Shown: positions 25,599-32,760 of the stretch, piece after piece
How the letters are laid out: each line of letters opens with the position of its first letter
How positions within the stretch are numbered: position 1 is the stretch's first letter
Assembly: GCA_964344765.1 (NCBI GenBank)
Contig: CAYFOM010000038.1
Location: 1-46,494 of the forward strand
DNA: 46,494 bases
Reading direction: 5' to 3'
Origin: JACNIZ01 sp964344765
GTDB taxonomy: Bacteria > Planctomycetota > UBA1135
Program-made: the position numbers and the translations under genes
Notes under the pieces: generated by a model
What the model saw: only the letters and a program-made list of their open reading frames with translations
Told to the model about the DNA's origin: nothing
Database searches by the model: none

Positions 25599-26365
25599 TC
25601 GTTGATCTCATCGCTGTCGTCGAATGGATCGGTCGTCGGTTCCAACAGTTGATCGGTCCATTCGAAGCGGTTTTGCAGGAGCAGCGCGACGCGGAAAGCG
25701 TGGGCGTCGACCAGCGCATGAAGCGCCATCGCCAATAGCAAAGTTTCGCTGAACCAAACCACCAGCGCGAAGACGAAGCCGGCGGCGGCGGTTTTCAAAA
25801 TGCCTTTTTTGCCTTGGTAAAGATGCGCAAAGCCAAAAGCAATCGACGCAAGAATCACGGCCGGCCACGGCGAGAACCAAATCTCTAGCCACCAAATCAA
25901 AAAGCCGCGATAAACCAGCTCTTCGCAAATGCCGACCACCGCAGCAAGCAAATAACTCAAGCGCAATTCGCGTTTGTTGTGCGGAAGCAGATCGATAAAG
26001 CCAATCAACTGATCCCAGGCTTCGGTGCGCAATTCTTCGCTACCACGCAAGCGCCGCCGCATCCACCAAAGCGCAATTGCGCACGCCGCAAAAATGCCGA
26101 CGCCGATTAAGGCTTGTTTGCCGCCAGGGATGAGGAAGCCGAGCTCCTCCGGTGTGCGTCCCGCCCACAACCAATAGCTGATCAGCGTGGCTGCGGTCAT
26201 CGACTGCACCAAAATCAGGCGCGTATAGGTGTCGCGGCGAAATTGGAACAATCCATCGGCAATAGCCGCCTGAAGATTGCGGTGGGAAATCAAACCGAAC
26301 ACCGGAACTCCGAGCAAAAACAGCGCGGCGAGCAGGTGGTCGATTAGGGGAAGCAGTTCGGGCAC
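25595..26365 (-). CDS. CPBP family intramembrane metalloprotease
   Basis: A 256-residue protein with about seven membrane segments and the CPBP (CAAX protease and bacteriocin-processing) motifs: EE148-149 with YRGF (CEELVYRGF), the second motif FGFAHLYQG (His181), and a third His in ALHALVDA. Family members cut prenylated or small peptide substrates in the membrane or give self-immunity; the substrate here is unknown. The N-terminus is a membrane helix beginning LIDHLLAALFLLGVPVFG and the C-terminus is acidic (DPFDDSDEIND). It is the third gene of a minus-strand operon after the GntR regulator and the endonuclease-phosphatase lipoprotein (9-base gap). It overlaps the 3' end of the convergent dehydrogenase gene by 4 bases. 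Confidence 0.88.
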   Translation of the reverse strand: MPELLPLIDHLLAALFLLGVPVFGLISHRNLQAAIADGLFQFRRDTYTRLILVQSMTAATLISYWLWAGRTPEELGFLIPGGKQALIGVGIFAACAIALWWMRRRLRGSEELRTEAWDQLIGFIDLLPHNKRELRLSYLLAAVVGICEELVYRGFLIWWLEIWFSPWPAVILASIAFGFAHLYQGKKGILKTAAAGFVFALVVWFSETLLLAMALHALVDAHAFRVALLLQNRFEWTDQLLEPTTDPFDDSDEIND

Positions 26366-26374
26366 GGGTGCGGA

Positions 26375-27205
26375 TTAGCGAAGCAATTCCAATTCAGCCC
26401 GCAACGGCAGGTGATCCGAGGCAACTGGTTCGTCGATGGTGTAAACCTCGCGGACTTGCCAATTGTGGGATTTGCTCATCAATACCCAATCGATTTTCCG
26501 TGTTGGGTTGGTGGATGACATCGTCGGCATATCATCCGGCGCGGCAGCGTTGGTCCAGCGCTGCATGATTTCGATGGGCTTGCTGCCCGGTTGCGCATTG
26601 AGGTCGCCAAGGACCAGGGTGGGGAGCTCACTCGGGAATAACTTGGCGGTCAAAAATTCCGCCTGGGCGATGCGATCACTGGGATCGGAGGTGTGATCAA
26701 AGTGCGTGCTGGCAAAACGAATTTCCCGACCGCTGACCGGTGACTCGACGTGAATCACCACCGCGACCCGATCTTCGTGATGTGGTTGCGCCGGCAGCGG
26801 AATGATCTGAGTTTTGCGAATCGGCCACTTCGACAAAACCGCGTCGCCATACTCGCCGCCCGAATAAGAAATCGCGCGGCCGAAGGCCGAATACATGCCG
26901 GTCAAGCGAGCAAGTTCGGCCGCTTGATTGACGCCGCCTGCGCGCTTGGTCAATACGTCGACTTCTTGCAGCGCGACCAAATCGGCACCGGAATTTTTGA
27001 TCACCTCGGCGAGGCGGGGGAGGTCGAAGACCTGATCGTTGCCTTCACCATGATGAATGTTGTAACTCAACACCACCATGCGGTCGGCTTGCTGTGCCCG
27101 ACTAGCCTTGTCGACCGAGTTTTCGTCTGTGGCGGGTTTTTGGCAAGCGCTGAGCAGCAGCGCACCAAGACCAGCAATGAGGTAGGCAGGGATCCGACGG
27201 CGCAT
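26375..27205 (-). CDS. endonuclease/exonuclease/phosphatase family lipoprotein
   Basis: A 276-residue exported lipoprotein: signal MRRRIPAYLIAGLGALLLSAC with the lipobox Cys near residue 20. The catalytic fold is complete: SYNIHHG (Asn), ALQEVDV (Glu metal ligand), FASTHFDH (His/Asp), LGDLNAQP (Asp-Asn) and SDHLPL (Asp-His). Members are metal-dependent phosphodiesterases or nucleases; the exported lipid-anchored form suggests a periplasmic or surface phosphodiesterase. It follows the GntR gene by 6 bases and precedes the CPBP gene by 9, so the three form one operon. Confidence 0.9.
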   Translation of the reverse strand: MRRRIPAYLIAGLGALLLSACQKPATDENSVDKASRAQQADRMVVLSYNIHHGEGNDQVFDLPRLAEVIKNSGADLVALQEVDVLTKRAGGVNQAAELARLTGMYSAFGRAISYSGGEYGDAVLSKWPIRKTQIIPLPAQPHHEDRVAVVIHVESPVSGREIRFASTHFDHTSDPSDRIAQAEFLTAKLFPSELPTLVLGDLNAQPGSKPIEIMQRWTNAAAPDDMPTMSSTNPTRKIDWVLMSKSHNWQVREVYTIDEPVASDHLPLRAELELLR

Positions 27206-27211
27206 GCCGGA

Positions 27212-27964
27212 TCATAGGCGGGCGGCGGTTTGAACCGATTGATTGGCTCCGGCGAGTAACGCCGTGTGCATCAGGTCGGCGGCCAAATCACCGTTGCGAT
27301 TTTCCAGCGCGCGGACGATGCGCAGGTGGATTCCCCAAGTGCGAGCGGCGACGGCGAGGGTCACGCGCACACCCAAGCTGCGATGGCCGTGAAACAGTTG
27401 AGTGAGAACGCGGGAGTTGCGAATAGTGCGATCGAAGTGGCGGTTGCGCGCCGCGCCGATCAGCGTGTTGTGGAAGCGTTCCTCTTGCTCGAACCAAGCC
27501 ATCAGATCGTCGCCTTGGAGAAAGCCGTGGGTTTCGCCGGTTGGGGCTACGCCATTGGCTTGCCCGCCGTCGCCGTCATCATTACCGCGGCCGCGCAAGT
27601 TTTCGGCGACGCGATGTTGATGGGCGCAGACCTCGTGCAGAATCGCCAACTCCGGCGCGGTGATCGCCTGCGCCGCTTTGCGCGCCGCAAACGGTTCCAG
27701 CGCTTGGCGAAATTCATACAGCTCGAGGATTTCATTGAGCTCCGGTCGACGCACGAAGGATCCGGCGCCGGGAAGGTGATCGATGATTCCCTCGGCCGCC
27801 AATCGCCCCAGCGCCTCGCGCACCGGATTGAGGCTGGCGCCGATTTCTTCAGCAAGCTGACGTGTCACCAGCCGGTGGCCGGCAGGGTATTCGCCGCTCA
27901 GCACCTTGCTGCGGATGTGCAAATAGGCGCGAGCTGTTATGCTTGAACCATCATGATGGATCAT
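27212..27964 (-). CDS. GntR/FadR-family (FCD) transcriptional regulator
   Basis: A 250-residue repressor-type regulator. The N-terminal winged helix (residues 10-75) has the GntR signature LSGEYPAGHRLVTRQLAEEIGASLNPVREALGRL and the wing GIIDHLPGAGSFV. The C-terminal FCD ligand domain is helical, with ELYEFRQALEPFAARKAA and the metal/ligand region EERFHNTLIGAARNRH. Between its first helices is an extra loop of about 30 residues, Gly/Asp-rich (RGRGNDDGDGG...), not usual for the family. It is divergent from the sialidase gene, with start codons overlapping by 12 bases. It is therefore the likely regulator of the sialic acid operon, probably responding to Neu5Ac or ManNAc (like NanR, a GntR/FCD protein), but the ligand is inference. 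Confidence 0.9.
   Translation of the reverse strand: MIHHDGSSITARAYLHIRSKVLSGEYPAGHRLVTRQLAEEIGASLNPVREALGRLAAEGIIDHLPGAGSFVRRPELNEILELYEFRQALEPFAARKAAQAITAPELAILHEVCAHQHRVAENLRGRGNDDGDGGQANGVAPTGETHGFLQGDDLMAWFEQEERFHNTLIGAARNRHFDRTIRNSRVLTQLFHGHRSLGVRVTLAVAARTWGIHLRIVRALENRNGDLAADLMHTALLAGANQSVQTAARL
27948..27959. promoter_or_regulatory. 12-bp perfect palindrome between gntR and the sialic acid operon
   Basis: CCATCATGATGG is self-complementary and lies over the two annotated start codons (sialidase ATG 27953; GntR ATG ends at 27964). It is a candidate GntR operator half-set, but a 12-bp palindrome containing ATG could be chance. Confidence 0.35.
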
Positions 27965-30900
27965 CGCACCATTTTGGCGTGGAGCCAGGGCTTAGTCAAG
28001 GCTGAAAACCTGCGTTTTCGGCTGAAATTCGACGGTTTTGCCTCCAGTTTCGTCCTGATCCTCGGCGCCCTTTTGACCCTGATCGGCGCAACCCCGACAG
28101 CTGCCGCCACCCCAGCCGATGTCGCGGCCATTCCGGACTCAGCCCAGCGCCCCAAACGCATTGCCTGCGTCGGCGATTCCATCACCGAGGGCAATGGCAA
28201 CGCCGACCACGAGCTCAATAGCTGGCCGCAAATCCTTCACCGCTTGCTGGAACGCGATTTTCCCGGCCAATACCAAGCCGTCAACTTCGGCCGTTCCGGC
28301 GCGACCCTGTTGAAAAACGGCCAAAAGCCGTACTGGCAGCAAGACGTCTTCCAACGCGGCAGCGATTTCCAACCGCAAATCGTCATCATCAACCTGGGGA
28401 CTAACGATGCGGTGGCCAACAATTGGAGCAAGCACGGCGACCAATTCGCCGACGACTACCGTGCGCTGGTCCGCCATTACGCGGCGCTGGATTCAAAGCC
28501 GAAGATCCTGCTCAGCAACCTGACGCCGATGCTGGAAAACCATCCACGAACGGCGGAATGCGAACCGAATCGGCCGGTGATTGAAAGCATCATTGCCGAG
28601 GTGGCGGCTGAGTTCGACCTACCGGTCATTGATTTCAAAACGCCGTTGTTAAACAAACGATTGCTATTGCCCGATGGTTTGCATCCGAATACCGCCGGTA
28701 ATGAGCTGATGGCGATGGCGGCTTATCACGCATTAACCAACAAGCAGCCCAAGCCCGATGCCAGTATTCACCCACTCTTTCCGTTAGAAGGTGTAGCGCA
28801 TTCACTGGTCAGCAAAAGTAAAGCCACCGGCATGCGCCCCGGAGCCAAGAAGGAGGTACTTGCCAATTACCAAATTGGCGACGGTGACTTCCTGATCAGC
28901 GCGCGCCTGCGCATGATCGGTCAGAAAAACTCGGCCGCCGGCTTCATTCTCGGACCAAACTTCTTCGGCTTCGAAGGCGCGCGCGGCACCGCGTTTCGCA
29001 ACGGACCGCAAATGAAAGGCCTGCGGTTGTTGCATCCGGCCGAGTGGCTGTGGGAACGCGATAGTTGGATCGACTTCCACGTGCTGCGTCGCGAGCAAAC
29101 GGTGTGGTTCATCGTCAACGATCAAGTCATTGACATGGCTTTGATCCCCGGCGTCATCGACCGATTCGGTTTCGATGCGATGCGCAGCAAGATGGAAATC
29201 CAAGAACTATCGGTGATTGGTCATCTAAGCAAACTGCAGCTGCCACAGATGAAAGCGCGCACGGTGAACACGCCGTGGATCGATTTGTCGATGCGTCCCG
29301 ATCGCCATAAATGGCTGAAAGTTCGCGGAGTAGCTGGCGTACCGCCGGGGCGGATGACGTCGGCCGATGGCAAACGGGTGGTGGAGTTTCTGCCTTTTGT
29401 CGATGGTCATGGCAATAGTCGCGTGCGCGTCAGCGAAGACGGCGGCAAAGAATGGGGCGATGCCCGCGAAGTTGTGGCGGCGTTGACTGGAAAATGGCAT
29501 CAGCCGCATCGCTTGCCGGATGGATCGTGGGCGGTTTGTTTTTGGGATACCCACGCCGCCAGCCCAACGCGCAATAGTTGGGTGGCTTGGATCGGCACGC
29601 TCGACGACGTGCTGCAGCAAAAAGAGGGCAGGTTGACCTGTCGAATTTTGCCGCAATCGAAATTGGCAGGCAGTCGCGGCAAGCTGAGGTTGCAACCGAT
29701 GTTGATTGATTTGCAGGTCGATTCATTGCTGCCGTTGATTCAGGAAGTACTGCCGACTCGTGGCTACAACATTCCGATTGTGGACCTGGATCAAGATGCC
29801 GGGCGGCACATCGTCGTCGACCGCGAGAAGGGGCAATATTTGGGTCACGTTTCGACCGAATTGCTCGAGGACGGAAAAACCATTCTCGCGGTTTACCCCA
29901 AAGGCCACGGCCGCGGCTCGGTGGTGTACAAGCGCTCGAATGACGGTGGCAAGACTTGGTCGGAGCGTTTGCCGACTCCTGAAAATTGGGCGACCAGTAA
30001 AGAGGTGCCGACCATTCATCGCGTCATTGATCCGCAAAGCGGGAAGAAGCGATTGATCATGTGGTCGGGGCTGTACCCGGCGCGCTTGGCGGTGAGCGAG
30101 GACGACGGTGGCAATTGGTCCGAATTGAAACCGGTAGGTGAGTGGGGCGGAATCGTCGTCATGGGCTTTGTTGAGCGCATGAACAACGGCGATTACATTG
30201 CCATGTTCCACGACGATGGACGGTTCATTTCTGACAAACCGAATCGGCAAAGCCCGCCGGTGTTCACGCTTTATCAAGTGCGCAGTACCGATGGTGGATT
30301 GACTTGGTCTGAACCGCGAACCATTTGGACCGGTAGCGACGTGCACCTTTGCGAACCCGGTTGTGTGCGTTCACCTGACGGCAAAACCTTGGCGGTGTTG
30401 TTGCGCGAAAATAGTCGGCGTCGAAATAGCTACGTTATTTTCTCGACCGATGAAGGCAAGACGTGGAGCGCACCGCGCGAGTTGCCGGCAAGTTTGACCG
30501 GCGATCGTCACACGTCGACATATTTGGCGGATGGCCGGTTGTTTTTGACCTTCCGCGATACCGCGCATGACAGTCCCACCCAAGGCGATTGGGTTGCATG
30601 GGTCGGCACCTGGCAGGATTTGTACTACGGCCGCCAGGGCCAGTACCGGGTTCGGATTAAGGACAACAAACATCGCTGGGATACCACTTACCCCGGCTTG
30701 GAGGTGTTGCCCGACGGCACCGTGGTGACGACGACTTATGGCCATTGGGATCAAGGCGAGCAACCGTACATTTTGTGCGCGCGATTCACGCCCGATGAAC
30801 TGGATGCCAAAGCTGCGGCTTTGCCGGCCAAGCAAACCTTGTTCCAGCGTGGGCAAAACGGCGTGCATACCTACCGCATTCCGGCATTGGCGACCACTAC

Positions 30901-31873
30901 GCACGGCACTTTGATTGCTTGCTGTGATGCGCGTTTGCCAAGCAGCGCCGACTTACCGAACGACATTCATACGGTGATTCGTCGCAGTACGGATGGCGGT
31001 CGGACTTGGAGCAATATCCAGCCCATTCATGTACCGCCCGGTGGCGAAGGTACCGCCGATCCTAGTCTGTTGGTCGATCGCGAAACCGGCCGCATTTGGT
31101 GCGCGATTACTTGGGCGAAAGACGTCGGTTGGTACAACTCTAAGCCGGGTTACGGAGAGGATTCGTTCCATACTCTGCTGATCTATTCCGATGACGATGG
31201 GCTGAGTTGGTCCGATCCGCGCGACATCACCAAGGCGGCCAAAGACAATAAGTGGATCAGTACCTGGTTTAGTCCCGGCGTCGGCGTGCAAACGCAAAGT
31301 GGTCGATTAATCCTGCCGTATTCGGCGGCGCACACTCGCGGCGAAGTTTATTCCTATGCAGTGGTCAGCGACGATCATGGCAAGAGTTGGCATCGCGTCG
31401 GGCCGATGGGGTCGAAAACCAATGAATGCATGATCATTCAACTCGCCGACGGCACTTTGCGTTGCAACATGCGCTCGACTGCCGGATTGAATCAGCGTGC
31501 GATTAGTCGGTCCAGCGACGATGGCGAAAGTTGGAGCGAGCAAGTTCACGATCCGGCGTTGGTGGAACCCGTTTGCCAAGCGAGCACATTGGTCGTGCCG
31601 GCATCGGCAACGCCGGACGGACGAGAGTGGCTGCTGTTCTGCAATCCGGCGAGTAAAAAACGAGAAAACCTGACGATTAAGGTCAGCTTTGACGGTGGCA
31701 AGACATGGCCGAATGCGCGGCTGCTGCAAGCAGGTCCGACGGCCTATTCATGCATGACCTTGCTGCCCGAAGGCGACATAGGCGTGCTGTATGAATGCGG
31801 CGACAAGTCGGCATACGAACGCATCGACTATGCTCGGGTACCGCTGACTTGGTTGTTGGAGGGTCAACAATGA
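27953..31873 (+). CDS. SGNH-hydrolase / sialidase / sialidase fusion protein
   Basis: A 1306-residue exported enzyme. Residues 28-52 are a signal or anchor segment (FASSFVLILGALLTLIGATPTAAA); the true start may be later than ATG 27953. Residues about 68-265 form an SGNH/GDSL esterase with block I GDS (Ser76), block II NFGRSGAT, block III GTND (149-152) and the catalytic Asp-x-x-His in DGLHPN (241-246). A jelly-roll-like linker follows. Residues about 440-940 are a first sialidase-like propeller with several Asp-boxes (SNDGGKTW, STDGGLTW, STDEGKTW). Residues about 965-1300 are a canonical GH33 sialidase: YRIP (Arg975), STDGGRTW, NECMIIQL...NMR and a late Tyr in TAYSCM with VLYE. It probably removes O-acetyl groups and releases sialic acid. 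Its stop overlaps the lyase start (ATGA). Confidence 0.9.
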   Translation: MMDHRTILAWSQGLVKAENLRFRLKFDGFASSFVLILGALLTLIGATPTAAATPADVAAIPDSAQRPKRIACVGDSITEGNGNADHELNSWPQILHRLLERDFPGQYQAVNFGRSGATLLKNGQKPYWQQDVFQRGSDFQPQIVIINLGTNDAVANNWSKHGDQFADDYRALVRHYAALDSKPKILLSNLTPMLENHPRTAECEPNRPVIESIIAEVAAEFDLPVIDFKTPLLNKRLLLPDGLHPNTAGNELMAMAAYHALTNKQPKPDASIHPLFPLEGVAHSLVSKSKATGMRPGAKKEVLANYQIGDGDFLISARLRMIGQKNSAAGFILGPNFFGFEGARGTAFRNGPQMKGLRLLHPAEWLWERDSWIDFHVLRREQTVWFIVNDQVIDMALIPGVIDRFGFDAMRSKMEIQELSVIGHLSKLQLPQMKARTVNTPWIDLSMRPDRHKWLKVRGVAGVPPGRMTSADGKRVVEFLPFVDGHGNSRVRVSEDGGKEWGDAREVVAALTGKWHQPHRLPDGSWAVCFWDTHAASPTRNSWVAWIGTLDDVLQQKEGRLTCRILPQSKLAGSRGKLRLQPMLIDLQVDSLLPLIQEVLPTRGYNIPIVDLDQDAGRHIVVDREKGQYLGHVSTELLEDGKTILAVYPKGHGRGSVVYKRSNDGGKTWSERLPTPENWATSKEVPTIHRVIDPQSGKKRLIMWSGLYPARLAVSEDDGGNWSELKPVGEWGGIVVMGFVERMNNGDYIAMFHDDGRFISDKPNRQSPPVFTLYQVRSTDGGLTWSEPRTIWTGSDVHLCEPGCVRSPDGKTLAVLLRENSRRRNSYVIFSTDEGKTWSAPRELPASLTGDRHTSTYLADGRLFLTFRDTAHDSPTQGDWVAWVGTWQDLYYGRQGQYRVRIKDNKHRWDTTYPGLEVLPDGTVVTTTYGHWDQGEQPYILCARFTPDELDAKAAALPAKQTLFQRGQNGVHTYRIPALATTTHGTLIACCDARLPSSADLPNDIHTVIRRSTDGGRTWSNIQPIHVPPGGEGTADPSLLVDRETGRIWCAITWAKDVGWYNSKPGYGEDSFHTLLIYSDDDGLSWSDPRDITKAAKDNKWISTWFSPGVGVQTQSGRLILPYSAAHTRGEVYSYAVVSDDHGKSWHRVGPMGSKTNECMIIQLADGTLRCNMRSTAGLNQRAISRSSDDGESWSEQVHDPALVEPVCQASTLVVPASATPDGREWLLFCNPASKKRENLTIKVSFDGGKTWPNARLLQAGPTAYSCMTLLPEGDIGVLYECGDKSAYERIDYARVPLTWLLEGQQ

Positions 31874-32760
31874 ATCGCCCACAACTGGTTGCCGCCACGT
31901 TCACACCGATGAATGACGACGGCTCGCTGAATCTGCAACGCGTGCCGCAAGTGGTGGATTTTGTGCTCGGCCAGGGCGTCGATGGCTTGTTTATTGGCGG
32001 CAGCACCGGCGAATTTAGTTCGTTGACCGTTGCCGAACGCCAAGAGCTTGCCGCCGCGTATCTGCAAGCCATCGGCGAACGCGTGCGCACCTTCGCTCAT
32101 GTGGGCAGCAACAGTTTGCCTGAAGCCCAACAGCTGGCCGAGCATGCCGCCGCGCAAAATGCCGACGCCATCGCTTATTCCCCGCCGTCGTACTTCCGCA
32201 CTTGCGATGCCCAAGTCATTGCCGACCTGTTGCGCGAAGTCGGAGCGGCCGCGCCGCAAACGCCGTTGTACTACTACCACATTCCGCCGCTTACCGGCGC
32301 GCACGTGCGCATGGCCGACCTGCTGCCATTGGTCGCCGAGCAGGTGCCGAGTTTTGCCGGAATCAAATTCAGCAGCACGCAACTCGACGACTTGGCGCGT
32401 TGCGTGCAATTCGAAAACCAGTGTTTTGAAATGCTATTCGGTGCCGACGAAATGCTGCTCGCCGGCTTGTCGGTGGGGGCGACCGGCGCAGTTGGAAGTA
32501 CTTACAACTATTTGGCGCCACACTACGCCAAAGTCATCGACGCATTTGTGGCCGGCGATATGGCAACCGCGCAACGCGCGCAAAGCGACGTCAGCAAGAC
32601 CGTGCACGACATTTTGGATTGTGGCGGAATGAACGCCATCAAAGCGGCGATGGCGGTGCTTGGCGTGGATTGCGGTCCTCCGCGTTTGCCGATCACTCCG
32701 CTTGCTGCTCCGCGATTGCAACAACTCAAAGAGGTGCTGGGTGCTGAATCTGCTGCTTAG
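31870..32760 (+). CDS. nanA: N-acetylneuraminate lyase
   Basis: A 296-residue class I aldolase of the DapA/NanA superfamily that splits N-acetylneuraminate into N-acetylmannosamine and pyruvate. Motifs: GGSTGEFSSL (43-52, carboxylate binding), YYYHIPPLTG with the catalytic Tyr136, and the Schiff-base Lys166 in GIKFSS. The GSTGE and Y-x-I-P pattern favours lyase over dihydrodipicolinate synthase, and the operon settles the choice. ATG 31870 overlaps the sialidase stop (ATGA). The 3' end overlaps the start of the symporter gene by 20 bases. Cytoplasmic enzyme. Confidence 0.93.
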   Translation: MNRPQLVAATFTPMNDDGSLNLQRVPQVVDFVLGQGVDGLFIGGSTGEFSSLTVAERQELAAAYLQAIGERVRTFAHVGSNSLPEAQQLAEHAAAQNADAIAYSPPSYFRTCDAQVIADLLREVGAAAPQTPLYYYHIPPLTGAHVRMADLLPLVAEQVPSFAGIKFSSTQLDDLARCVQFENQCFEMLFGADEMLLAGLSVGATGAVGSTYNYLAPHYAKVIDAFVAGDMATAQRAQSDVSKTVHDILDCGGMNAIKAAMAVLGVDCGPPRLPITPLAAPRLQQLKEVLGAESAA

